DNA of 40,340 nucleotides from an uncultured Bacteroidales bacterium (GCA_904501835.1 CAJGBW010000006.1:1-40340), one strand, 5' to 3'. Shown: positions 8,086 to 15,170, numbered from the stretch's first letter. Notes: generated from the sequence alone by a model not told the origin. Numbers and translations are program-made.

Positions 8086-8355
8086 ATGGCACAGGTAACA
8101 ATGACCGTCCGTATGGACTCTGAACTTAAAAAGGCATTTGATGCTCTTTGTACGCAGTTTGGATTGAGTTCCAATGCTGCTATGAATGTATTTGCCAGAG
8201 CTGTAGTCCAGCGAGGTAAGATCCCTTTCGATATCGTTTCCGACAAGGTGGCTGCTGCCGAAAAGGCACAGTCTGCAGTAGATAAGTTCTTTGCAGACAA
8301 CAATCTTGGCGTAGCGGATATTGAAGCTATGCTTGACGAGCATATGAGTAGATAG
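8086..8355 (+). CDS. RelB/DinJ family antitoxin, orphan
   Basis: This 89-residue protein has the N-terminal ribbon-helix-helix typical of DinJ/RelB antitoxins. TMTVRMDSELKKAFDALC gives the beta strand and first helix, and FGLSSNAAMNVFARAVV is the second helix. The motif GKIPFDI follows, as in many DinJ proteins. In complete modules such a protein binds DNA and a RelE/YafQ mRNA interferase. Here no toxin gene follows: the next 80 bases lead into an IS21-like fragment, suggesting that a downstream toxin was lost by insertion or that the antitoxin stands alone. Palindromes upstream at 8028-8054 are candidate operators. Confidence 0.85.
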   Translation: MAQVTMTVRMDSELKKAFDALCTQFGLSSNAAMNVFARAVVQRGKIPFDIVSDKVAAAEKAQSAVDKFFADNNLGVADIEAMLDEHMSR

Positions 8356-8540
8356 TAATTGAAAATCCCCCCACTATTCTCCTTGAAAATGGGACCACAT
8401 TGGACGGTTTGATTACCTTGCCGAGGTAAATAACTTAACAATGTTAACCATGGATCAAAAACAACAGATTCTACACCACTACCGAGTGGATGAAGATGGC
8501 CTCCGCGAGATATCGCGCAAGGTCGGAGTGGGCAGAAAGA
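8356..8540 (+). mobile_element. IS21-like element, left-end fragment
   Basis: The segment has the look of an IS21-family left end: an AT/C-rich terminus with TTGAAAAT repeated at 8359-8366 and 8383-8390 and CCCCCC between, followed by the start of a transposase-like frame. Only the first 30 or so codons are present; homology then stops abruptly near 8540 and the 84-base hairpin repeat begins about 60 bases later. No right end or istB is visible. The family assignment comes from pattern recognition and should be treated as tentative. Confidence 0.45.
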
Positions 8541-8746
8541 GTCTCAACGGAAAAAGCAGGTTGCTAAATTTAGTCCTGTTACCCTTTGTGCCATCCCTGT
8601 CCACAGAAACAGCCCTTTTTGTGGATAATAGCTTTCATTTCAAACTTCTGTCCATGAAAAGGTGGCTTTTTGTGGATAGAAATGCAAAACAACCGAGATT
8701 TTCCGTTGATCCCAGAAAGAGCCGCGTTTGGTATAGCAGGGGATAA
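8441..8746 (+). pseudogene. Truncated transposase (IstA-like N-terminal HTH)
   Basis: The frame begins MLTMDQKQQILHHYRVDEDG and continues LREISRKVGVGRKSL, a helix-turn-helix typical of IstA-type IS21 transposases (ATG at 8441, or 8450 for MDQKQQ). After about residue 34 the frame runs by chance through the non-coding hairpin repeat (8598-8681) to a stop at 8746, so the rest is not real protein. The catalytic DDE domain is absent, so the gene is dead. TTAACA-A-TGTTAA (8435-8447) is a perfect palindrome over the first ATG. Confidence 0.55.
8598..8681 (+). repeat. 84-base two-hairpin repeat, copy 2 (REPIN-like)
   Basis: Hairpin 1 (8598-8627) has 12 paired positions including two G-T wobbles and a 6-base loop. 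Hairpin 2 (8646-8681) has 15 paired positions including three G-T wobbles and a 6-base loop. They are separated by exactly 18 bases. The right arm TTTTTGTGGATA is the same in both hairpins. The unit matches the copy at 34087-34170 at 26/30 positions in hairpin 1 and 29/36 in hairpin 2, but only 6/18 in the spacer. It lies in non-coding DNA between the IS fragment and tRNA-Ala. Confidence 0.8.
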
Positions 8747-8755
8747 TAAAAGAAA

Positions 8756-8797
8756 TTATACACAACTCGTCTAAATTGTGTACGAGATTGTGTATAA
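8756..8797. repeat. 42-base palindrome with inverted DnaA-box-like 9-mers
   Basis: TTATACACAACTCGT (8756-8770) pairs with ACGAG-A-TTGTGTATAA (8782-8797) with only one bulged base and an 11-base centre. Its ends are TTATACACA and its inverse TGTGTATAA, both exact matches to the DnaA-box pattern TTATNCACA. A third exact match (TGTGGATAA, 8620-8628) lies in the hairpin repeat upstream. Protein binding, a structured RNA or a mobile-element scar are all possible. Confidence 0.55.
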
Positions 8798-8809
8798 CCT
8801 TTTCAACTT

Positions 8810-8828
8810 GCTGATTTTCAGCGTTTTT
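8810..8828 (+). terminator. Weak hairpin plus T run before tRNA-Ala
   Basis: GCTGA-TTT-TCAGC (8810-8822) forms a short perfect stem followed by GTTTTTG on the plus strand. It could stop plus-strand transcription from the island before it runs antisense into the tRNA. The stem is only five pairs. Confidence 0.3.
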
Positions 8829-8829
8829 G

Positions 8830-8902
8830 TGGAGCATAGGAGAATCGAACTCCTGACCTTTTGAATGCCATTCAAACGCTCTACCAACTGAGCTAATACC
8901 CC
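8830..8902 (-). tRNA. tRNA-Ala (anticodon GGC)
   Basis: Read on the minus strand, a complete cloverleaf is seen. The acceptor arm GGGGTAT pairs with ATGCTCC and includes the G3-U70 pair that identifies alanine tRNAs. The D arm contains AGCTCAGTTGGTAGAGC, and the anticodon stem TTTGA/TCAAA encloses the loop ATGGCAT with anticodon GGC. The T arm contains GGTTCGA-type sequence (AGTTCGATTCTCC). The discriminator is A and the CCA end is not encoded. The 3' end faces the accessory island at 6650-8829, the side usually targeted by integrases. Confidence 0.96.
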
Positions 8903-9005
8903 ATTGCGACTGCAAAGATAGACAAATTTCTTTGTTTTGAAAGAACTTGCCCCGAAATTTTTGTTTTATTAAGAGATATAAGTGCTTGAGTAGGATTATT
9001 TTCTC

Positions 9006-10118
9006 TTATTTTGAAGTGGTGCGCGAAGGGGTAAAATTCACCAGACCTACTCCTGTGAATACCAGCGCAGTAGCCACCACTTTCAACACCGTTAGCTGAT
9101 CCAGCCCTAACGAGAGGGCAATGACCATCGCGACGACGGGCTGAACATAGGTGTACATCGACACCACGACCGGACGCAAATGTTTCTGGCCGACCGGAAT
9201 CAAGAAATAGGAAATAAAGGTCGCGCCAACCACCACATAAGCCACTTGTAGCGCCACAGAAAGCGGAACAGCAGCCAGATGGGAGGCGGAGAATGCGGAA
9301 AACGAGAACGGAAGGGCATAAAGCGAGGAGAACAAAAACATCCATTTCATAAAGGTCACAACGGAATATTTTCGTATCAGCGGACGGAATATGCTTAAAT
9401 ATAAAGCAAAACTCAGGGTGTTGCCTATCATGCCGACTATACCGCCAACAGAAGTCGTCTCCGCTCCTTCGCGTAGGGATACACTGTTGAATATCAGAAT
9501 CATAACCCCAATAACGCTCAACACGATACCGGACACGCCCGACCAGGTTATACGCTCGCGCATCACAAAGGCTGACGCTAGCAAAGTCATAATCGGCAGC
9601 ATCGAACTCATAATCGAGGCGTCAATGGCAGTCGTGTAGGGAATGGCAAGCAAGAAAGTGAGCTGGGTAGAGAAAAGTCCGAAGAACGAAGCGAGGGCTA
9701 TTTTCCAATAATCTCCCTTTTCAATTTTCTTCAACTCGGCTGTTTCGCCGCGGGCCGACGAGGCGCAATGAGAGTCGCCTCCAGATGCGGCGCGACCAGC
9801 GAGCGAAACAACAGGAGACGACGAGGCGCAAGCAGCAGACGCGACTGCGCTACCGGAGGAGCCGACTGCGCTACTGGAGGACGCGACTGCGCTACCGGAG
9901 GAACTGATTGCACGCCTGCGGCAGGAAAGCACAAAGGACAATAGCCAAAAGAGCAACGCTGCGCCAAAAGAGCGCAAACAAAACAGGGCCATGGGAGTAA
10001 TATGTCCGTCCACCGCTATATTTTTACAGCAGATAATATTAAATCCGAAAATCGCATACGCACTAAAGCAGGCTAAATTCCCGACAAGGGCCGAATTTCG
10101 CTCAACCGAAGCTTTCAT
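9006..10118 (-). CDS. EamA/DMT-family transporter with low-complexity loop
   Basis: This ten-helix inner-membrane permease of the drug/metabolite transporter superfamily has two EamA repeats. The first starts at LACFSAYAIFGFNIICCK and the second at GIVGMIGNTLSFALYLSIF, and there is a typical end at ALVFTGVGLVNF. Substrate is unknown. Between helices 2 and 3, residues about 71-131 form an inserted Ser/Ala/Gly-rich loop built on a 7-residue repeat (SSGSAVA). At DNA level these are three 21-base units at 9841-9903; normal relatives have only a short loop here. ATG 10118 is chosen over ATG 10130 because the promoter -7 element ends only 8 bases before 10130, leaving almost no leader. It is divergent from mutY. 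Confidence 0.88.
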   Translation of the reverse strand: MKASVERNSALVGNLACFSAYAIFGFNIICCKNIAVDGHITPMALFCLRSFGAALLFWLLSFVLSCRRRAISSSGSAVASSSSAVGSSGSAVASAACASSSPVVSLAGRAASGGDSHCASSARGETAELKKIEKGDYWKIALASFFGLFSTQLTFLLAIPYTTAIDASIMSSMLPIMTLLASAFVMRERITWSGVSGIVLSVIGVMILIFNSVSLREGAETTSVGGIVGMIGNTLSFALYLSIFRPLIRKYSVVTFMKWMFLFSSLYALPFSFSAFSASHLAAVPLSVALQVAYVVVGATFISYFLIPVGQKHLRPVVVSMYTYVQPVVAMVIALSLGLDQLTVLKVVATALVFTGVGLVNFTPSRTTSK

Positions 10119-10138
10119 TTCTATACTCAATTATGAAA

Positions 10139-10169
10139 CAAATGTAGCGATTCGACACATTCTAAGCAA
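10139..10169 (-). promoter_or_regulatory. -33/-7 promoter for the EamA transporter
   Basis: On the minus strand TTG (10167-10169) and TACATTTG (10139-10146) are separated by 20 bases, a full match to the Bacteroidota promoter. Confidence 0.65.
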
Positions 10170-10188
10170 AATTTTCGCGACAAAAATC

Positions 10189-10196
10189 TATCTTTG
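10189..10196 (+). promoter_or_regulatory. -7 promoter element for mutY
   Basis: TATCTTTG is an exact TAnnTTTG match 31 bases before the mutY ATG at 10228. It rules out the longer frame that stays open from 9991. No clear -33 TTG is present. Confidence 0.5.
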
Positions 10197-10227
10197 CAAA
10201 AGCAAAAATCTTTCGTCAAACAACAAC

Positions 10228-11214
10228 ATGAATTTCACAAAGGCCCTATTGGATTGGTACGATAAAAACGGCAGGAAACTCCCCTGGCGCGAACAACGCG
10301 ACCCATACGCCATCTGGCTTTGTGAGATCATCATGCAACAGACGCGCATCGTGCAAGGTCTTGCCTATTGGGAGCGCTTTATGGCTACATTCCCGACCGT
10401 GGAAGAGCTCGCAGAGGCTGATGAAGACCAAGTGTTGAAATTATGGGAAGGACTGGGGTATTATAGCCGCGCCCGCAACCTCCATACCGCCGCCAAACAA
10501 ATCGTGGCAATGGGAAAATTTCCCGAGCGCATAGACGATATTCGCAGTTTGAAGGGCGTGGGCGATTATACCGCGGCCGCCATCGGATCCATTGCGTTCG
10601 GACTCCCTGTCGCTGTCGTGGATGGGAATGTATATCGGGTGCTCGCACGCTATTTCGGCTTGACAACTCCCATTGGAAGCAACGCTGCCAAAAAAGAGTT
10701 TACCGCGCTGGCACAAAGTCTATTGGATGAAAACCGTCCCGGAGATTTCAATGAAGCCATGATGGATTTCGGCGCCATTCAATGTACGCCCCAATCGCCG
10801 CGATGTTCAGACTGCCCTTTTGCCCTCAACTGTCACGCTAAACAAGAAGGCTTACAAGAGCAGCTCCCCGTCAAAGGCAAAAAGATAGCGATTCGCGAGC
10901 GTCATCTCTGCTATATATATTATAGGTATGAAGGGCAGACCGCGATACACAAACGTCCCGCCGGAGACATTTGGCAGGGATTATGGGAACCGTTTCTTCT
11001 TGAAAAAACTGAAACAAGAGGGACGCTTTTGGGAAAAGATATTCGCCACCAACTCACCCACCAAAGCCTGTACGCAGACTTCTACCTCTATGAATGTAGC
11101 GAAAAACCCCAACTGCCCCAAGACTATATTTGGGTGAAAGAAGAGGATTTGAAACAATACGGAAAGCCGCGTCTGGTCGAACGCCTTTTAGAACTGCTAC
11201 CACAGGGAGAATGA
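10228..11214 (+). CDS. mutY: A/G-specific adenine DNA glycosylase MutY
   Basis: MutY removes adenine mispaired with 8-oxoguanine, preventing G-to-T mutation. The protein has 328 residues from ATG 10228. E33 (CEIIMQQTR) and D132 (VVDGNVYRV) are the catalytic pair, and the helix-hairpin-helix is LKGVGDYTAAAIGS (108-121). The 4Fe-4S loop has Cys 186, 193, 196 and 202 with the canonical C-x6-C-x2-C-x5-C spacing. The C-terminal third is the NUDIX-like 8-oxoG recognition domain (HKRPAGDIWQGLWEPF). The frame is open 79 codons further upstream, but that stretch crosses the divergent promoters and has no family similarity. Confidence 0.96.
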   Translation: MNFTKALLDWYDKNGRKLPWREQRDPYAIWLCEIIMQQTRIVQGLAYWERFMATFPTVEELAEADEDQVLKLWEGLGYYSRARNLHTAAKQIVAMGKFPERIDDIRSLKGVGDYTAAAIGSIAFGLPVAVVDGNVYRVLARYFGLTTPIGSNAAKKEFTALAQSLLDENRPGDFNEAMMDFGAIQCTPQSPRCSDCPFALNCHAKQEGLQEQLPVKGKKIAIRERHLCYIYYRYEGQTAIHKRPAGDIWQGLWEPFLLEKTETRGTLLGKDIRHQLTHQSLYADFYLYECSEKPQLPQDYIWVKEEDLKQYGKPRLVERLLELLPQGE

Positions 11215-11245
11215 TTTATGCTCCCTTTTAGAAGACACCATCAAA

Positions 11246-11644
11246 CTACTCTGTAATGAGGGCGTAAAATGCGGGGAAACGAGTCTCCAAGGAGACCGGA
11301 CGACCATTTTCCATAAAACAATGGGTGCTGGTAGCCGTGCAGACCACCTTCTCGCCCACACGCATCACATAAGAAAAGGTCAATTTCAAGCGACTCATCG
11401 AAGCCACAGACAACTCGATTTCAATCAGATCCTTGAATCGTGTACTGTGTTTATAGTCGCAAGTCAGCCCCACCACCGGAGAAACCACACCTTCTGCCTC
11501 CATCTTATCAAAACCATAACCCAATTGGTCCATCCAATCAATACGCGCCTCTTCCATAAAACGAATATAATTGGAATGGTGCGTGATGCCCATCCCGTCA
11601 CATTCGTAATAATGAACTTCTCTTTTGTAGACGCGGGTTTTCAT
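11246..11644 (-). CDS. Acyl-CoA thioesterase, hot-dog fold (YbgC-like)
   Basis: This 132-residue single hot-dog domain belongs to the 4-hydroxybenzoyl-CoA thioesterase/YbgC group, which hydrolyses acyl-CoA or acyl-ACP esters. The active-site region YYECDGMGITHHSNYIRFME carries the catalytic Asp and the HHxNY motif, near residues 12-31. The rest follows the usual strand pattern (FKDLIEIELSVA, LTFSYVMR). It starts 2 bases after the YitT stop, so the two genes form an operon. The substrate is unknown. Confidence 0.9.
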   Translation of the reverse strand: MKTRVYKREVHYYECDGMGITHHSNYIRFMEEARIDWMDQLGYGFDKMEAEGVVSPVVGLTCDYKHSTRFKDLIEIELSVASMSRLKLTFSYVMRVGEKVVCTATSTHCFMENGRPVSLETRFPAFYALITE

Positions 11645-11646
11645 CT

Positions 11647-12723
11647 CTACTCTCCTTGCGCGGGTTGGGTGGGTTCTGTCGGTTGTTCTGGTTGTTCAGA
11701 GGCCGCACACTCATTAGCAGGAGCGACACCACCTGTGCGCTCCGCCGCAGCGACTTCGGAAACGCGACCTTTGGCCTTGCGCGTCATAAAACCGGGCTCA
11801 TCCTTGATTACATCAAAGCCCTCTCCGAATACGCCCATGACGGTCGAAACAGACATAAACGCTTGTGAATCAATCGTTTTAATATAACGCATCAGCATAG
11901 GCAAATCGGTCTTGCGAGTCACCACGCACACCACTTCGCGTTCCTGCTTGGTGTACCAGCCTTGTGCATGAAGAATCGTAACGCCGCGTTTGAAATCATA
12001 CACAATTGCATCCGCCAATTCTTTATATTTCTTCGAGAAGATAAGCACCTGTACTGACTGCTTGCTACCCGAAAGATAGAGGTCCACACAATAACCGCTG
12101 ACCGTCACCATCATAAAACCATAGGCCGCCACCGCCACCTTGCTCGCGAGCGACAAAGCCTCACCGGAAGAGGTGTAAGACGGGAAAATCATAGCGGATG
12201 AAATGATGATGATATCCAAAGTGAGAATGATTTTACCCGGAGAAATGTTAAATCTCTTATTCACCATCAAGGCCACAACATCCGTTCCGCCGGTACTACC
12301 ACCTTGCGACATGGTGATACCCACACTCATTCCGACCAACGCACCACCGAGAATGGCACAAATCATTTTTCCGTTCGGCGTGACAAAGGCCTGAATAAAT
12401 TCTGTTGGAATCAGGGGCGGCAGAATATCGAACATCACAGAGGCGAACACCACCGCATAAATGGTCTTCCACGAAAATCCTCCTCCCAAAACCTTTCTTG
12501 CAATAAGCAAAAGAATCGTATTGAAGATGAAATACAAAGTACCGATACCGATAGCGCCATGCGTAGCATAGTGAATAATGGAACAAATACCGGAAATACC
12601 ACCGCCTACAAAGTTATTCGGCACCAAAAACAAAGACCAGGCACCGACATAAATAAAAAGGCCGAAAGTAATCAGAATATACTCTTTCAGCTTACTAGCA
12701 AAATTTTGTTGGAGAATAGCCAT
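11647..12723 (-). CDS. YitT family membrane protein (DUF161/DUF2179)
   Basis: This integral membrane protein of unknown function has 358 residues from ATG 12723. The N-terminal YitT/DUF161 region (about 10-215) has five or six helices and the conserved VPNNFVGGGISGI and SQGGSTGGTDVVA motifs. The cytosolic DUF2179 domain (about 220-305) contains SVQVLIFSKKYKELADAI, the GVTILHAQGWYT turn and MSVSTVMGVFGEGFD. Residues about 325-358 are an added low-complexity tail rich in Ala, Glu, Pro and Gln. A TAnnTTTG element at 12765-12772 places transcription start next to the GTG/ATG-type start at 12759, so the internal ATG at 12723 is preferred. Confidence 0.9.
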   Translation of the reverse strand: MAILQQNFASKLKEYILITFGLFIYVGAWSLFLVPNNFVGGGISGICSIIHYATHGAIGIGTLYFIFNTILLLIARKVLGGGFSWKTIYAVVFASVMFDILPPLIPTEFIQAFVTPNGKMICAILGGALVGMSVGITMSQGGSTGGTDVVALMVNKRFNISPGKIILTLDIIIISSAMIFPSYTSSGEALSLASKVAVAAYGFMMVTVSGYCVDLYLSGSKQSVQVLIFSKKYKELADAIVYDFKRGVTILHAQGWYTKQEREVVCVVTRKTDLPMLMRYIKTIDSQAFMSVSTVMGVFGEGFDVIKDEPGFMTRKAKGRVSEVAAAERTGGVAPANECAASEQPEQPTEPTQPAQGE

Positions 12724-12764
12724 TACGCGATTTTTATAAATCTGTCCCTCATGGAACAAGCACG

Positions 12765-12772
12765 CAAATATA
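12765..12772 (-). promoter_or_regulatory. -7 promoter element for the YitT/thioesterase operon
   Basis: On the minus strand this reads TATATTTG (TAnnTTTG). It ends about 40 bases before the preferred YitT start and is divergent from the element at 12795. Confidence 0.45.
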
Positions 12773-12794
12773 GTAAATAATCGTCGTTTTTATC

Positions 12795-12802
12795 TATCTT
12801 TG
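12795..12802 (+). promoter_or_regulatory. -7 promoter element for the DUF4294 gene
   Basis: TATCTTTG ends only 10 bases before the ATG at 12813, implying a transcript with almost no leader. No -33 TTG is evident. Confidence 0.45.
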
Positions 12803-12812
12803 TCCGCGAGAT

Positions 12813-13574
12813 ATGAAAAAGTTTTTAGCACATATCGTTTTTGTGTTTCTGCTCTGTATTTTCGGAAGCATGCCGCTGGCCGCACAAAGCAACAAGGCAG
12901 ACGCGGAATTAGACGCGGAGGTGGCAGCTTTTGCAGAAAAAGCCTTGGCGGCAGCCACGCCGGAAAATCTCTTTCTGCTCGGGTATGAAATCGACGAAAA
13001 CGGCGACACGGTGTTTGTGGACAAGCTCAAACCTGCCCGTATATTCGCCCGCGTCCCCAAACAAAAAGGGAAAGCATGGAAAAAATACTATAAACTCATA
13101 TACAATTTCAACAAAGTCTATCCTTACGCGTTGGTCGGCCGTAAAATGATGGCGCAAGTGGACAGCACCTTGGCGGCAGAGCCCCTTAAACGCAGCGAAC
13201 GGGAGCGCTATATCAAAAGTGTAGAGAAAGAACTTTTCCGCATTTTTGAAAAGGACATACGCAAAATGACCATCAGTCAAGGCATGGTGTTGATGCGCCT
13301 GGTGGACAGGGAATGCGGCTTGACCCCGTATGAAATCATCCAGACTTATGAAGGTGATTTTGCTGCCGGATTCTGGCAACTCATAGCTCGACTGTTCGAC
13401 GCGGACCTGAAAATCGCCTACGACCCCGAGGGGAAGGACAAAGAGATTGAAGAGTTGGTGGAAATCTGGGACAGCGGAGATTGGGACGCCTTCTACTGGT
13501 CTATCTTCTGGGAAAGCCCGACGCGCACGGTCATTTCACAGCAACAACTCAGCACGCAGGTTAAAAAACGCTAA
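12813..13574 (+). CDS. DUF4294 domain exported protein
   Basis: This exported protein of unknown function is conserved in Bacteroidota. Residues 1-24 form a signal peptide ending PLAAQ. The DUF4294 core (about 75-225) has the typical YYKLIYNFNKVYPYAL and RKMTISQGMVLMRLVDRE followed by GLTPYEIIQTYEG. WQLIARLFDADLKIAYDP lies near the C-terminal end. Its 253 residues match the family. It converges on the rnpA-yidD gene with 38 bases between stops and no visible terminator. Confidence 0.88.
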   Translation: MKKFLAHIVFVFLLCIFGSMPLAAQSNKADAELDAEVAAFAEKALAAATPENLFLLGYEIDENGDTVFVDKLKPARIFARVPKQKGKAWKKYYKLIYNFNKVYPYALVGRKMMAQVDSTLAAEPLKRSERERYIKSVEKELFRIFEKDIRKMTISQGMVLMRLVDRECGLTPYEIIQTYEGDFAAGFWQLIARLFDADLKIAYDPEGKDKEIEELVEIWDSGDWDAFYWSIFWESPTRTVISQQQLSTQVKKR

Positions 13575-13612
13575 TCCTAGGCAAACCATGCCCTGCAAAC
13601 GGCAAAGAAAGA

Positions 13613-14401
13613 TTACGGAACAGGGTCATAGCCCGAACCCCCACCGGGACGACAGCGCAAAATTCTCTTGACCGTCAGATATAAACCCTTGAAAGGCCCA
13701 TATTTTTTGAACGCCTCCATCGCGTATTGTGAGCAGGTCGGCGTAAAACGACAGGCGGGCGGAGTAAAAGGAGAGACGCAAGCCCTATAAAATGAAATCA
13801 GCAACAAAAAGGGCGCATTACCTATCCATTTCAACACCGCAACAAATTTATTCTGCGAGACATCAGGCTGCGAAACTTCTTTCTGCGAGGAATGCGAATC
13901 AGAACTGGCAGCCTGCGCATCGGTAGCGGAAGCGCTCGTAGCCGACGCATTGGTAGCAGAAGCGCGGGCAGCCGCATTGGCAGCGGCGCTTGTGCTTGTG
14001 AATGTACGTAGTTTTTCTTCGGCTCTTTCGATAGCACGAATCAAGGTCTGTTCAATCTGTTCGTAGCTTAAAATCTCTTTGGGAAGATAGACAAACAAAA
14101 TATCCATCGGCAGCGACGGCTTGTTGCGACGATAGGCCTCACGAATGCGGCGTTTGAGCAGATTGCGCTTGACGGCACGCTTAAAACATTTCTTCGGCAC
14201 GCTCACCATCATACGCGCAGATGCGCTCCCATTTCCCACAGCCACGCCCACGCCCGAACCATCTGCAGGACGAGGAAGCACACAACAACGGAAGACATTG
14301 TCCACAACGAAAAATCGTCCCTTGGAAAGCAAGCGGTCGATATCATTTTTCGAGTGCAGACGCTCGTTTTTGTGTAAACTCTGTGCAGACAAAGATGACA
14401 C
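13613..14401 (-). CDS. rnpA-yidD: RNase P protein fused to YidD
   Basis: One 262-residue frame holds two proteins that are normally separate neighbours. Residues about 8-130 are RNase P protein (RnpA), which binds RNase P RNA for tRNA 5' maturation. LHSKNDIDRLLSKG, SVPKKCFKRAVKRN and LLKRRIREAYR carry the RNR motif. Residues about 185-262 are YidD, a membrane-insertion efficiency factor (ISFYRACVSPFTPPACRFTP, TCSQYAMEAFKKYG, RILRCRPGGG). Residues 134-184 are an Ala/Ser/Thr linker with 5-residue repeats (SATNA, SATSA, SATDA). A second small Gly/Ala/Ser insertion lies at 47-63 in RnpA. The start is GTG (14401); TTG 14392 is an alternative. It follows hemD by 18 bases. A sequencing-error fusion is unlikely because the linker is long and in frame. 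Confidence 0.9.
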   Translation of the reverse strand: MSSLSAQSLHKNERLHSKNDIDRLLSKGRFFVVDNVFRCCVLPRPADGSGVGVAVGNGSASARMMVSVPKKCFKRAVKRNLLKRRIREAYRRNKPSLPMDILFVYLPKEILSYEQIEQTLIRAIERAEEKLRTFTSTSAAANAAARASATNASATSASATDAQAASSDSHSSQKEVSQPDVSQNKFVAVLKWIGNAPFLLLISFYRACVSPFTPPACRFTPTCSQYAMEAFKKYGPFKGLYLTVKRILRCRPGGGSGYDPVP

Positions 14402-14419
14402 GGATTGGAAAAGAGATTT

Positions 14420-15160
14420 TTACTTATTGATGAACATCTCCACCGCTTTCACCACAGAAGGTATCTCCGGAGAAGGAGCGGACAAAGCTACATTCAAACC
14501 TTTTTCCTCCAATGCTTTCACCACAGAACGGCCAAAGGTAATCAGTTGCAGATTGCCTTGTTCGAAATCAGGGAAATTCTCATACAAAGAGACAACGTCC
14601 GAAGACGTGTACAAAACCAATGCATCGTAGCTGTGCAAATCCACCGATTTGATATCGGCGGAAACCGGTTTTACGAACATAGCCGCTGTTGCATCCATAT
14701 TGGTTTTCTCAAACGCACGGGTAATATCGGTATTCAGACTGCCGGAAGTGGCAATCAAAAATTTCTCACCCGTGTGACGAGGACCGATTGAAGCAATCAG
14801 GCTATCCGGAGTGCTAGTACCGAAAAAGATTTTTCTTTTTCTATATACAATATGCTTCTGAAGATAAAGAGCCACGCGTTCGGTGGAGCAAAAATACTTC
14901 ATCGTTTCAGGAATCTTCACACGCAATTCCTCCGCCAACTTGAAAAACGCATCAATCACCGTCCTGGATGAAAATACAATGGCGGTGTAGTCTGCGATAT
15001 TGATTCTTTGCGAACGGAACTCCCGAGAAGAGAGGGGTTCATTGTAGAAAAAAGGAACGAAATCTATCTGTGCGCCTGTTTTCTCTACAAGGGGTGCGTA
15101 TGTGGTTGAAGATACTGCTGTTTGTGCTTGTGAAATGAGGATTTTTTTCTGCTGACCCAT
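14420..15160 (-). CDS. hemD: Uroporphyrinogen-III synthase HemD
   Basis: HemD closes hydroxymethylbilane with D-ring inversion to form uroporphyrinogen III in haem/tetrapyrrole synthesis. The frame gives 246 residues from ATG 15160 (MGQQKKILISQ). This start is chosen because it follows the DUF4271 stop by 10 bases; the frame's earlier start at 15205 would overlap that gene. The sequence resembles the Bacteroidota HemD form: YTAIVFSSRTVIDAFF, FGTSTPDSLIASI, YDALVLYTSSDVVSLYENF and ITFGRSVVKALEEKG. HemD is poorly conserved, but its place between DUF4271 and rnpA is the usual one in Bacteroidales. Confidence 0.9.
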   Translation of the reverse strand: MGQQKKILISQAQTAVSSTTYAPLVEKTGAQIDFVPFFYNEPLSSREFRSQRINIADYTAIVFSSRTVIDAFFKLAEELRVKIPETMKYFCSTERVALYLQKHIVYRKRKIFFGTSTPDSLIASIGPRHTGEKFLIATSGSLNTDITRAFEKTNMDATAAMFVKPVSADIKSVDLHSYDALVLYTSSDVVSLYENFPDFEQGNLQLITFGRSVVKALEEKGLNVALSAPSPEIPSVVKAVEMFINK

Positions 15161-15170
15161 TACTTGTTCC

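Noticed and set aside
8598..8797. Chromosomal origin of replication
   Set aside because: DnaA-box-like sites alone are too few and there is no AT-rich unwinding element or origin-linked gene nearby. Kept only as a finding to test.
8824..8833. TTTTTGTGGA at the tRNA-Ala 3' end, identical to the invariant right arm of the hairpin repeat
   Set aside because: No matching left arm exists nearby and half of the match is the tRNA acceptor stem; probably chance.
9991..10227. N-terminal extension of MutY from an earlier start
   Set aside because: It crosses both divergent promoters and has no family similarity; MutY proteins begin near the residues encoded at 10228.
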